Assembly (NCBI GenBank): GCA_009836625.1
Contig: VXVC01000012.1
Span: 608,847 to 672,846, forward strand
Length of the DNA: 64,000 bases
Source: Holophagales bacterium
GTDB lineage: Bacteria; Acidobacteriota; Thermoanaerobaculia; Multivoradales; Multivoraceae
Reading direction: 5' to 3'
Shown here: piece by piece, positions 9,158 to 17,637 of the stretch
How positions within the stretch are numbered: position 1 is the first letter of the stretch
Layout: every line of letters starts with the position of its first letter
Made by a program: the position numbers and the translations under genes
The notes under the pieces: model-generated
Seen by the model: only the letters and a program-made list of their open reading frames with translations
The model's database searches: none
What the model was told of the DNA's origin: nothing

Positions 9158-10156
9158 TCAGGGATCGAGGCGATAGACGCGGCGCGCCGTGTCGCGGAAG
9201 AGTGCCGCCTTCTCGTCGTCCGAGAAGTCCGCCACGATGCGCTGGAAGGAGTTCCAGAGGAGCGTGTAGGCGCCCCCGGCGCGGTCGACAGGGAAGTTCG
9301 ACTCGAACATGCAGCGGTCGACGCCGAAGCGGTCGATGCAATGTAGGTAGTAAGGGCGGTGGGCTTTCGCCGTCTCGGCCGAGGACGGCGGCGCGTCCTG
9401 CTTGTGCCAGCCGAAGCCGCAGATCTTCATCGGCAGGCCGCCGAGCTTGACGACGACGTTCTCGCAGCGCGCCAGGTCGGTGATCGACTTGCGCCAGGCT
9501 GCTTCCACCTCCCGGCGCCGGCCCCGGTACGGCCCGATGCCAAGGGGCCCGCCGACGTGATCGAGGATGATCCGCGTGTCCGGGAAGGCATGGGCCAGGT
9601 CGGTCAGTTCATCGATCTGCGGGTGGTAGAGCCAGGCGTCGAAACTCAGGTCGAGTGGCCCGAGGCAGGCGAATCCGCTCCGGAAGTCCGAGCGCAGCAG
9701 CATGCTCGGCGGCGGTTTGGAGTGGGACACCCGGATGTCCGGGCTGGGGTCGTACGCGGCGGAATGGCGGATGCCGCGGAAGCGGCCGCCGCCGGCCTCG
9801 ATGTGGGCTTCGAGAACCGCCTTGGCGCCATCGCCCAGGAGCATGTTCGCGTGGCTAACGATGCCGGCGATCGAAGCGCCCGCGCCGTCGCTTCGTTTGG
9901 CGACTTCCAGCACGAACTCCGTTTCGCCGACGACCCGCATCTCTTCGGGGCCTTCCTCCCGGTAACCGGAAGCGCACTCGACGAAAACGGTCGAGGTCAC
10001 GTTGTGGCCGGCCCCGGTGTCGCCGTGGAGTTCCGCCAGCATGTACCGCGATTCCGGGTAGTCCCAGAGATGGTGGTGGGGGTCGCAGATCTCCTGATCC
10101 GGGTCGATCGGCTCTTCCCGCGTCCGGGCCAGCCAGGCGGCTTCCTGTTCGTTCAT
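9158..10156 (-). CDS. Amidohydrolase-family metal-dependent hydrolase (TIM barrel)
   Basis: The 332-residue protein belongs to the amidohydrolase 2 group (COG3618-like, related to lactonases such as 2-pyrone-4,6-dicarboxylate lactonase). The metal-binding motif DPHHHLWD is at residues 25-32, the barrel His occurs in ILDHVGGPLG, and the C-terminal Asp lies in FESNFPVDR. The ATG at 10156 was preferred over an in-frame ATG 48 bases upstream because TAGGAG precedes it by about nine bases. A lactone or related cyclic ester substrate is likely, but the exact one is not evident. Confidence 0.86.
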   Translation of the reverse strand: MNEQEAAWLARTREEPIDPDQEICDPHHHLWDYPESRYMLAELHGDTGAGHNVTSTVFVECASGYREEGPEEMRVVGETEFVLEVAKRSDGAGASIAGIVSHANMLLGDGAKAVLEAHIEAGGGRFRGIRHSAAYDPSPDIRVSHSKPPPSMLLRSDFRSGFACLGPLDLSFDAWLYHPQIDELTDLAHAFPDTRIILDHVGGPLGIGPYRGRRREVEAAWRKSITDLARCENVVVKLGGLPMKICGFGWHKQDAPPSSAETAKAHRPYYLHCIDRFGVDRCMFESNFPVDRAGGAYTLLWNSFQRIVADFSDDEKAALFRDTARRVYRLDP

Positions 10157-10220
10157 GCGTGTGACTCCTACATTCACGAAGACGGGAGGTGTTCCATGGG
10201 CCATCCAGCGGTGGCGGGTG

Positions 10221-10985
10221 TCAGGAGTTGTCCTTGCGGGTCCTGATCTCGCCGAAGACCTCGGCGTTCGTGGCGCCGGCCATGCCGAGCTGCGCGCGGA
10301 TGCCCGCGTCGTCGGGTCGCAGGAAGGGGTTGGTCCGCTTCTCGACCCCCAGGTTCGAGGGCACGGTGGGCTTGCCGTCCCGCCGCAACTCCTCGATCTC
10401 CGCGACCCGTTCCATCAACTCCTCGTTGTCGGGATCGACGGTGACGGCAAAGTGGGCGTTGGAGAGGGTGTACTCGTGGCCGCAGTGGACGATCGCGTCG
10501 TCGGGCAGGGCGCGCAGCTTGGCGAGCGACTCCCACATCTGTTCCATCGTGCCCTCGAACACCCGGCCGCAGCCCAGGGCGAACAGGGTGTCGGCGCAGA
10601 AGAGCGCTCGGTCGTCCTCGAACCAGTAGGTGATGTGCCCCGTCGTGTGACCGGGCGTGTCGAACACCTGGGCCTCGGCTTCGCCGAGCTGGAAGCGATC
10701 GCCCTCGCGCACCAGCAGGTCGAGCCCCGGAATGCGGTGCTGGTCGGCGGCTGGGCCGACCACCTGGCAGCCGTACTTCTCCTTCAGTGCGGGCACCGCG
10801 GCGATGTGGTCCATGTGGTGGTGCGTGATGACGATCCAGTCGATGCCGAAACCGCTGGCGGAAAGCGCTGCCTCGATCGGATCCGTCTCTGGCGGATCGA
10901 CGACTGCCGTCTTGCCGCTCCCCGTGTCGTGCAGCACGTAGGAGTAGTTGTCGCTCAGGACGGGGATCGTCTGGATCTCGAGCAT
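10221..10985 (-). CDS. gloB: Hydroxyacylglutathione hydrolase (glyoxalase II)
   Basis: This 254-residue metallo-beta-lactamase-fold protein carries the dinuclear metal motif THHHMDH at residues 54-60, then DTPGHTTGH, FCADTLFALGCGRVFEG and HCGHEYTLSN. The order and spacing of these motifs are those of glyoxalase II, which hydrolyses S-D-lactoylglutathione to lactate and glutathione in the cytoplasm. The C-terminal substrate-binding region with TNPFLR is also typical. No glyoxalase I gene is in the window. Length matches the family. Confidence 0.94.
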   Translation of the reverse strand: MLEIQTIPVLSDNYSYVLHDTGSGKTAVVDPPETDPIEAALSASGFGIDWIVITHHHMDHIAAVPALKEKYGCQVVGPAADQHRIPGLDLLVREGDRFQLGEAEAQVFDTPGHTTGHITYWFEDDRALFCADTLFALGCGRVFEGTMEQMWESLAKLRALPDDAIVHCGHEYTLSNAHFAVTVDPDNEELMERVAEIEELRRDGKPTVPSNLGVEKRTNPFLRPDDAGIRAQLGMAGATNAEVFGEIRTRKDNS

Positions 10986-11002
10986 GCGTTTCTCCGGCGG
11001 AC

Positions 11003-11509
11003 TCAGCCGCAGTCCAGGCTGTTGGAGCGCACGTACGCGATCACCTTCCAGATCGTGTCTTCGGGGATCTTCCCCTCGAAGGGGAGCATCTCCGTGTTCG
11101 GCACGCCCTCGTTGATCACGCGGTACAGGTCGGCGTCCGTGTCGCCGTGGTCCCAGTCGCAGTCGAAGAGGTTCGGGGCGTCCTTGGTGACGCCCGGTGT
11201 CGTCGAATGGCAGTAGCCGGTGCAGACGGCGCGGAACATGCGCCGTCCGGCGGTGATCGCGGCGGGGTCCTCGAGGTACGCGGCGACGGGCGATGAAGCG
11301 GCTTCCGGTTCGGCGGCTGCGGCCGCGACGTCTGGCGCGGCCGGCGGCTCCACCGCGGCGGCGGGCTCTGCCGCCGCCGCTGTCGCCGTCGTGGCGTCAA
11401 CGGCGGCCTGCGCGCCGGGTTCCTCGGGCGCCGGCCCGCCGCCGGTGGCGCAGGCCGCCAGCAGCACCGGCAGGGCCAGACCGATCAACGAGGAGTAGCG
11501 AGCTTGCAC
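11003..11509 (-). CDS. c-type cytochrome lipoprotein, probable electron acceptor of the PQQ alcohol dehydrogenase
   Basis: The 168-residue protein starts with a lipoprotein signal peptide (LPVLLAAC, lipid Cys20). An Ala/Pro/Glu-rich linker of about 55 residues precedes a small cytochrome domain. The haem site is CTGYCH at residues 96-101, with three residues between the cysteines instead of two. Met141 in NTEMLPFEG is a likely axial ligand, and two extra cysteines (FDCDW and the C-terminal LDCG) could form a disulfide. It is the last gene of a three-gene unit after a PQQ dehydrogenase and a periplasmic binding protein, the place of xoxG. The GTG at 11509 lacks a good ribosome site; GAGGAG sits further upstream at 11562-11567, so the true start is uncertain. 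Confidence 0.8.
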   Translation of the reverse strand: MQARYSSLIGLALPVLLAACATGGGPAPEEPGAQAAVDATTATAAAAEPAAAVEPPAAPDVAAAAAEPEAASSPVAAYLEDPAAITAGRRMFRAVCTGYCHSTTPGVTKDAPNLFDCDWDHGDTDADLYRVINEGVPNTEMLPFEGKIPEDTIWKVIAYVRSNSLDCG

Positions 11510-11572
11510 GGCAGGCGGTTCGTTGGTGTTGGGCGGTTCGCTCGTGGTGGTCAGGGCGTTGCTCCTCGACGG

Positions 11573-12406
11573 TCAGGGCCCGCCGATGCCCAGCGCGCGG
11601 ATCGCTTCCGGCGAGGACACGGTGGGGAACGGTTCGATGCGGAAGATGCCATAACGCGCGGCCAGGCGCGCGAGAGTGCCGTCGCGGCGGAGGTCTTCGA
11701 GCACGCGCGCGACATCGTCACCAAGCGCGTCGCCGGCGCGCACCGCGGCGTGTTCGTTGAAGCGGAGTCCTGGAGGCGGCTCGAAGGCGTTCACGGGGTC
11801 CTTTCCCAGGCTGGCCAGGGCCGGGCCGAAGATCAGCGCCGCGGCGGCCCGGCCGTCGTCCACGGCGCCGACGACATCGGCCGCGCTTGGTTGCGAGGTC
11901 CAGTCCAGCCCTGCCGCCTGGGCGGCGAAGTGGGCGAGCGACTGCAGCCGCACTGCTACCTTGCGGTTCGCCACCGCTGCCGGCAGGCCGGCCCAGTCGA
12001 GGTTCTCGGCGGTCGGCATGTAGATCTCGAAGGCGGCCGCGTAGTAGGGCGGGCTGAGATCGGCCGCTCCGGCCAGTCGCCCGAGCGCGAGCCGGCCGGG
12101 TACGGAGGGTACGAGATCGCACTCGCCGTCGAGCAACTCGTCGAACGGCAGATCCGTGTCGTCTATCTCGGAGTAGGGCGGAGCCTTCGGCCGCCAGACC
12201 GGAACGAAGTCGCGGCCGAGGCGCTCCGCGGCTTCCCGGAACAGATCGTGGTCGAAGCCCGTACCTTCCGTGCGGTGGGCGCGCGGCAAGTCGTCCTCGA
12301 GCAGGCAGACCCGTAACTCCTCGGCCTGCGCGGGGGCGACCGCCAGGAAGAGGACGAGCGCTCCGGCCGCGGGTATCGGCCGCGTAGCTGCCGACACCAC
12401 AGTCAT
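11573..12406 (-). CDS. Periplasmic solute-binding-like protein, XoxJ-like
   Basis: The 277-residue secreted protein has a signal peptide ending near APAQAEE and then the fold of family 3 solute-binding proteins: EELRVCLLEDDLP, GFDHDLFREAAERLGRDF and SPPYYAAAFEIYMP. Such proteins adjoin PQQ methanol/ethanol dehydrogenases as MxaJ/XoxJ, where they are thought to help activate the enzyme rather than serve a transporter. Its ATG overlaps the stop of the dehydrogenase gene by one base (TGATG), so translation is coupled. No ABC permease genes are adjacent, which supports the XoxJ-like role. Substrate specificity cannot be read from the sequence. Confidence 0.8.
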   Translation of the reverse strand: MTVVSAATRPIPAAGALVLFLAVAPAQAEELRVCLLEDDLPRAHRTEGTGFDHDLFREAAERLGRDFVPVWRPKAPPYSEIDDTDLPFDELLDGECDLVPSVPGRLALGRLAGAADLSPPYYAAAFEIYMPTAENLDWAGLPAAVANRKVAVRLQSLAHFAAQAAGLDWTSQPSAADVVGAVDDGRAAAALIFGPALASLGKDPVNAFEPPPGLRFNEHAAVRAGDALGDDVARVLEDLRRDGTLARLAARYGIFRIEPFPTVSSPEAIRALGIGGP

Positions 12407-14166
12407 CACGAATCGAGTTCAAAGACGAGCAGCATGCTGCCTTCGGGCAGCGAGGGCGCGGTGCCGACCGCGGTCTGGACCACGCCGCCGCCGCCGGAAC
12501 CGACTGCCATGAAGGTCCGGCCCTCGTACTGGTACGCGATCGGGTGGCTGCGGATGCCGGAGCCGGTCTGGTAGCGCCAGACTTCTTCACCGGTCTCGGC
12601 GTCGAAGCCGAGAAGGTGGCCGGAGGCGTTGCCGGTGACGACCAGGCCGCCCGCGGTGCTGAGCACGCCCGCGAGCATCGGCACCGGGTCGCGGTAGCTC
12701 CACCTCGTCTCGCCGGTGCTGACGTCGATGGCCGACAGGTGCCCGTACGACTTCCCTTCGGCGGTGTCGGTCGGGATCGGCTCGCCGCCGAAGAACGGGA
12801 TGCCCTCGACGAAGACGACGACGCCCTTGCGGAACATCATGCAGCTCTCGATCGTCGGCACGTAGGCGAGGCCGGTCTCCGGACTGTAGGCGCCGGCGTA
12901 GGCGGCGTTGTTGCCACCGGCGAGACCGGGGCAGACGCGCTGGGTCGGTTCGTCCGCCGGCTTCATCACCGGGTCGACGACCGGCCGGCCGTCCTCGTCC
13001 AGCGTCGCCCAGTTCAACTGGTGGACGTACTGGCTGGCGTGCAGGAAGCCGCCGTCGCGGCGGTCGAGAACGTAGAAGTAGCCGTTCCGGTTCGCCTGGA
13101 CCAGGGCGGGAACGGTCTGCTCGTTGACCTGGACGTCGACCAGCCAGACCTCGGAGTTACCGTCGTAGTCCCAGACGTCGTGGGGCGTGAACTGGAAGTA
13201 CCACTTGCGCTCGCCCGTCTTGATGTCGACGGCCAGCACGCTGTCGCTATAGAGGTTGTCGCCGAGGCGGGTGTCGCCGTTCCAGTCGGGGGAGGGGTTG
13301 CCGGTGGTCCAGAACAGCGTCTGGGTCGCCGGATCGTAACTGCCGGTTGCCCAGGTGGCGGCGCCCCCGGTCTTGTACGACTCGCCCAACCAGGTCTCGA
13401 CACCGGGCTCGCCAGTGTCCGGCACGGTGTAGTGGCGCCAGAGCAACTCGCCGGTCTCCAGGTCGTAGCCGTCGAAGAAACCGCGGACACCGTACTCGCC
13501 GCCGCCGATGCCGATGACCACGACGCCCTCGGCGATGAGTGGCGCGGAGGTGATCGAGAAGCCCCTGGCGTACGGGATCACCTCGGTGTCCCAGGCGAGC
13601 TCGCCCGTCTTGCGGTCGAAGGCGAGCAGGCGGGCATCGAGGGTGCCCATGACGACGAGATCCCCGCCGATGCCGACGCCGCGGTTCACCGGCCCGCAGC
13701 AGATGCGCAGATCGGAGGGGTTCTGGTGGTCGTAGCGCCAGAGCAGCGTGCCGTCGGCGGCGTCGTAGGCGAGCAGACGGTTCATCGAAGACGTCAGGTA
13801 GAGCACGCCGTCGTAGACCACGGGTGAGGACTCGAGCTGACTCGGAACGCCGGTCTGGGCGACCCAGGCGACGCGGAGGTCGGAGACGCTGTCAGGCGTC
13901 AGCTCGGTGATCGGCGAGTGTCGCCAGCTCGCGTAGTTGCCGCCGTAGTGGAGCCAGGACTCGCGCGTCGGCGCCGCCTCGAGCAGCGACTGGTCGACCG
14001 GGCCCGCGCCGTCTCCGACGGCCGCCGCCGCCGGCCAGTGGTGCTGGGGCCCTTCGGTGGCGCCCCCCTTCTGGGCTGCGACCGGAAGAGCCAGAAACAG
14101 CAGAGCGAGAGCACCGGTCGTGACCTGGAGAACCGGCTTCCTGGCGGCGTGACGGATGGCTGGCAT
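12406..14166 (-). CDS. PQQ-dependent alcohol dehydrogenase, probably lanthanide-dependent
   Basis: This 586-residue periplasmic quinoprotein has a signal peptide (residues 1-31), then an eight-bladed W-motif propeller. The vicinal disulfide pair is C156-C157 in RICCGPVNRG, a hallmark of the methanol/ethanol dehydrogenase group. Predicted metal ligands are E224 (GGGEYGVRG), N290 (TTGNPSPDW), the catalytic D333 and D335 in VWDYDG. The second Asp, two residues after the catalytic one, is what separates lanthanide-type XoxF/ExaF enzymes from calcium-type MxaF/ExaA. There is no fused cytochrome domain; the separate cytochrome and XoxJ-like genes follow. The ATG at 14166 has an AGGAG site. The alcohol substrate is not determined by sequence. 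Confidence 0.88.
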   Translation of the reverse strand: MPAIRHAARKPVLQVTTGALALLFLALPVAAQKGGATEGPQHHWPAAAAVGDGAGPVDQSLLEAAPTRESWLHYGGNYASWRHSPITELTPDSVSDLRVAWVAQTGVPSQLESSPVVYDGVLYLTSSMNRLLAYDAADGTLLWRYDHQNPSDLRICCGPVNRGVGIGGDLVVMGTLDARLLAFDRKTGELAWDTEVIPYARGFSITSAPLIAEGVVVIGIGGGEYGVRGFFDGYDLETGELLWRHYTVPDTGEPGVETWLGESYKTGGAATWATGSYDPATQTLFWTTGNPSPDWNGDTRLGDNLYSDSVLAVDIKTGERKWYFQFTPHDVWDYDGNSEVWLVDVQVNEQTVPALVQANRNGYFYVLDRRDGGFLHASQYVHQLNWATLDEDGRPVVDPVMKPADEPTQRVCPGLAGGNNAAYAGAYSPETGLAYVPTIESCMMFRKGVVVFVEGIPFFGGEPIPTDTAEGKSYGHLSAIDVSTGETRWSYRDPVPMLAGVLSTAGGLVVTGNASGHLLGFDAETGEEVWRYQTGSGIRSHPIAYQYEGRTFMAVGSGGGGVVQTAVGTAPSLPEGSMLLVFELDS

Positions 14167-14300
14167 GGACAATCTCCTGAGACGTTCCAGGCGTCGCGAG
14201 GAGCGCCTGGAGAAGCTGTTCGTGCGGGCGGCGAATGATACCGTGCGGCCCGTTTCGTGTGCTTGAGAAGACCCGCGCACCCAGTGAGGAGAAGCCCGAG

Positions 14301-15416
14301 ATGACGGACGACGACAGCGGCACGCAGTCACTCTATGGCCGGCTCGACCCGGAACAGGTCGGCGCCTTCGCTCTGAAGGTGTGGCAGTTCAAGCAGGGCG
14401 AGCTCGTCTCCCTGATGATTCACCTCGGCGACCGGCTGGGCATCTATCGCACCCTTCAGGGCCTGGGTCCGGTGAGCCCGGCGGAACTGGCCGAAGCCAG
14501 CGGGCTGAAGGAGCGCTGGTTGCGCGAGTGGCTGCACGGCCAGGCGGCCGCCGGACTGCTCGACTACCACGGAGTCGAGAACGGCGGCGAGCCGCGCTTC
14601 GAGCTCAACGGCGTCGCCGCGGCGGTGCTCGCGGACGAGGAGAACTCCGTGGCCTTCGCCGCCGGCGCCTTCGGCTATCCGCCCGACCACGACGTGATCG
14701 ACGGTACTGCGGAGGCGTTCAGGACCGGAATCGGCCTGTCCTACCAGCAGCTCGGGCCCTGCGCCGCGCATCGCACCGAGCGCATGCTCGGCCCCTGGAC
14801 CCGGCAGGCGCTGGTGCCGCGGATCGTGCCCGCGCTCGACGGCGTCGAGGATCGGCTGCGGGCCGGAATCGACGTCATCGACGTCGGCTGTGGCGGCGGC
14901 GTGGCGCTCCTGTCCCTGGCCCGGGCCTTCCCGGAGTCGCGTTTCACCGGGTACGACCCGTCCGCGCACGCGATCGACATCGCCCGTGAGCGCACCCGGG
15001 AAGCAGGCGTCGCGAACGTCGACTGGCAGATCGCTCCCGGCGAGGACCTGCCGCGGGAGCCGAGCTTCGACCTGGTCGTGACCTTCGACTGCATCCACGA
15101 CATGACGCGACCGGACCTCGTCATCAAGGCCATCCGCGGCGCCATCCGGGACGACGGCACCTGGTTGATCAAGGACATCCGCAGCAGCCCGCGGTTCGAG
15201 GACAACATGCGCAATCCGGTGCTTGCGCTCCTCTACGGGTTCTCGGTTTCGGCCTGCATGTCGTCGGCCCTGTCCGAGCCGGACGGCATGGGCCTGGGAA
15301 CGCTGGGTTTCAACCCGGTCGTGGCGGAGCGGATGGTGCGGGAAGCCGGCTTCACCCGCTTCCGGATGCACGACTTCGACGACCCGGCGAACCTGTACTA
15401 CGAAGTCCGACCCTGA
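14301..15416 (+). CDS. Class I SAM-dependent methyltransferase
   Basis: The 371-residue protein has an N-terminal winged-helix-like region (SPAELAEASGLKERWLREWL near residues 59-78), as in dimeric O-methyltransferases. A Rossmann SAM-binding domain follows, with motif I VIDVGCGGG at residues 192-200, the acidic post-motif GYDPS, and FDLVVTFDCIHDM further on. The ATG at 14301 is preceded by GTGAGGAGAAG; the reading frame is open upstream but lacks a ribosome site. It is divergent from the PQQ dehydrogenase gene, and the 134 bases between them should hold both promoters. The acceptor substrate is unknown. Confidence 0.85.
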   Translation: MTDDDSGTQSLYGRLDPEQVGAFALKVWQFKQGELVSLMIHLGDRLGIYRTLQGLGPVSPAELAEASGLKERWLREWLHGQAAAGLLDYHGVENGGEPRFELNGVAAAVLADEENSVAFAAGAFGYPPDHDVIDGTAEAFRTGIGLSYQQLGPCAAHRTERMLGPWTRQALVPRIVPALDGVEDRLRAGIDVIDVGCGGGVALLSLARAFPESRFTGYDPSAHAIDIARERTREAGVANVDWQIAPGEDLPREPSFDLVVTFDCIHDMTRPDLVIKAIRGAIRDDGTWLIKDIRSSPRFEDNMRNPVLALLYGFSVSACMSSALSEPDGMGLGTLGFNPVVAERMVREAGFTRFRMHDFDDPANLYYEVRP

Positions 15417-15423
15417 CCGCCGG

Positions 15424-17499
15424 CTATTGCCAGCGCAGGTCGACGCGGTCGATCGCCAAGCCGTTCGCCGGCATGGCGTTGCCGCGTGGGACCTCGAGGA
15501 CGAGTTGAGCGCCTGCCGGCCACGGCGCCGGCGCCACCGCCCGGGTCTGCCAGTCGTCATCGCTACCTGCGGCGAAGGTCAGGCGACCGAGTTCCTGGCC
15601 GCCGGCACGAGCGACAAGGGTCACGGGCGCCGCACGGTTCCGGATCACCCGGAGAACGACGGCGATCTCCACCCGGTCGCCACCCGGGATCACGGCCGCT
15701 TCGGCGCGGCTCCCTTCCGGAAGCACCCACGCTTCGGGATAGCGCGTGCGGTCAAGCGTCCAGCGCTCCGGTTCCTGGTTTCCCCCGGTACGATGCACCG
15801 CCGCGCTTTCGATCTCCAGGCGTCGCGTAGGCAGGGAATCCGCGAGCACCGGCAGGGCAGCCAGGAACAGGAGCGGGAGGCCGGCGCAGGCCGCCGCCAC
15901 GCTCCTCCGGCGCACTCGCGGCGCAAGGATGGCCACGGCGACCGCGAGCACAGGCAGGAGCCACGTCGCTGTCCGGGCCCGGGTGGCCGACGGCAGCAGG
16001 CGGGCCAGGTCGAGACCGGTCCGCGCCTCCAGGTGATGAAGGAAGTGGTGACGCCCGTCGGCCAGGTTGTAGGTCCATCCCGGTTCCACGACGAACAGGA
16101 CCGTCAAGGCGCCCGAGAGAAGCGCCAACACCAGGGCGAGGGCGACGATGCCGGCCGCGGGCGAGCGGACCGCTGAACCCTCGGCGCCCTGGCGTCCGAG
16201 GTCGGGCCTCCGCTCGAACAGGGGCACCAGGAGCAGGGCGAGGAACGGAAGAACGACGAGGCCGTAGCGGAACGGTGGCGACCAACCGCCGTACCACTCG
16301 CGGCGGGAGGCGACCAGGAGCAGCGTGGGGCCGGCGATCAGCGCAACCTCGAACAGGAGTCGCCGGTTCCGCCTGAAACTGGCCACGGCGCCGGGGAACA
16401 GAAGCAGCCAGATCGGCGCGCAGGCGATCAGTCCGTAGGCGAGGTCGAAGAACAGCCCGTTGAGTCCGAGCGCGAGCTTCGAGGCCGGTTCCCGGTAGAC
16501 CTCGAGTTCGTTCCAGGAGTGCATGCCAAGCACGGTGCCGAACACGGCGCGGTTCGACCACAGGACGAGGAGAGCGGACGGTACGCCGACGGCCGCCAGC
16601 ACCAGGAGTCCGCGGCGGCGGCGGGCCGGGGCGAGCCGCAGCACGAGGATCAGCGCGAGCGCGACGCTGATCAGGGCCAGCCGGAGCTTGATCGCGGGAA
16701 GGAGCGCCAGCGACAGGGCGAGGAGAGCCCACATCCTCCATTCGGCACCTTCCGTTTCGGTCGTCGGGCTCTCCTTGCCGCCGGTGAGACGGTCGATCCA
16801 CCGGAACGCGGCCACAGCGAGGACGACGGCGGCGACTTCCGCCCAGATCTGCTGGCTGTAGATCAGAAACGGTGCGGCGAAACTGAAGATTGCGTAGGCG
16901 GCGAGGCGCGCGCGAGCGTCCTGGCTGAACGCGGTGAGATCGAGCAGCAGCCAGGCGCCCAGGGCGGCCAGTGCTGCGAGGACGACCATCGCGCCCGCCC
17001 GGCCGCCAAGGCGGTACGCGGGGGCCATGACCGCCTGCAGTACGGCGCCATGGCGCGAGCGGATGGTGCCGTCGTCGGTCTCGGGATCGCCGGGCTGCGG
17101 TTCGATCGCGCGCGGCATGAACGCAAGCGAGTCCTGATTCCGGTAGTTGTTCGCGACATCGAGGTCGAAGTCGTACGCGATGCTATGGGTCGTGAGGAGA
17201 AACCAGGGTTCATCGCCGTCGGGGGCGCGCTCGTGGATCGACCAGGGGATCAGGGCCAGGTAGAGGCCGAAGGGAAGCAGCAGGAAAACGAGCGGGGGCC
17301 GACCGGCGCCGGCCGCGCGTTCAAGCAGAGGCTCGAGGGCCAGAACCCGGCAGGTGACATAGAGCAGGCCCGCGGCCACCGCTCCCGCCATCGCGGCGGG
17401 TTGCCAGGCGGCGACGCCCACGAGTGGCGAGGCGAGCGTGATCGCCCCGAGAACGACGGCCGCCCCCAGCGCCCAGGCATCGATTCCGCGGCGGACCAT
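15424..17499 (-). CDS. Polytopic membrane protein, possible GT-C glycosyltransferase
   Basis: The 691-residue protein has about a dozen hydrophobic segments and a soluble C-terminal domain of about 150 residues that looks beta-rich (carbohydrate-binding-like). The first large loop holds the acidic sequence HERAPDGDEPWFLLTT, reminiscent of the catalytic Asp-Glu region of GT-C (PMT/ArnT-like) enzymes, which use lipid-linked sugars. It is not a confident family match. Its stop lies seven bases from the convergent methyltransferase stop. The 5' flank carries an unusual nested inverted repeat (17501-17564). Confidence 0.6.
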   Translation of the reverse strand: MVRRGIDAWALGAAVVLGAITLASPLVGVAAWQPAAMAGAVAAGLLYVTCRVLALEPLLERAAGAGRPPLVFLLLPFGLYLALIPWSIHERAPDGDEPWFLLTTHSIAYDFDLDVANNYRNQDSLAFMPRAIEPQPGDPETDDGTIRSRHGAVLQAVMAPAYRLGGRAGAMVVLAALAALGAWLLLDLTAFSQDARARLAAYAIFSFAAPFLIYSQQIWAEVAAVVLAVAAFRWIDRLTGGKESPTTETEGAEWRMWALLALSLALLPAIKLRLALISVALALILVLRLAPARRRRGLLVLAAVGVPSALLVLWSNRAVFGTVLGMHSWNELEVYREPASKLALGLNGLFFDLAYGLIACAPIWLLLFPGAVASFRRNRRLLFEVALIAGPTLLLVASRREWYGGWSPPFRYGLVVLPFLALLLVPLFERRPDLGRQGAEGSAVRSPAAGIVALALVLALLSGALTVLFVVEPGWTYNLADGRHHFLHHLEARTGLDLARLLPSATRARTATWLLPVLAVAVAILAPRVRRRSVAAACAGLPLLFLAALPVLADSLPTRRLEIESAAVHRTGGNQEPERWTLDRTRYPEAWVLPEGSRAEAAVIPGGDRVEIAVVLRVIRNRAAPVTLVARAGGQELGRLTFAAGSDDDWQTRAVAPAPWPAGAQLVLEVPRGNAMPANGLAIDRVDLRWQ

Positions 17500-17500
17500 C

Positions 17501-17564
17501 TCCGCCGCATTCTAGGAGCTTGCGCCGCGAAACGCGGCGCAGCAAGTTCGCGGCGGAAGCTCCT
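17501..17564. repeat. Nested inverted repeats between two minus-strand genes
   Basis: An inner perfect palindrome has 8-base arms (17522-17529 and 17533-17540) around AAA. Outer arms AGGAGCTT (17514-17521) and AAGCTCCT (17557-17564) enclose it, and TCCGCCGC near 17501 has a complement ending near 17557, offering an alternative pairing. The arrangement allows mutually exclusive or branched RNA structures. There is no U-tract, so a simple terminator is not indicated. It may be a 5' leader structure of the membrane protein gene or a REP-like element. Confidence 0.6.
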
Positions 17565-17637
17565 GGGAGCGGACGGGATGGGCCGAAACACGGCGCTTGC
17601 GACGGGTTTCGGGGCGCTAGCGGCGGCCGCCCCTGCT

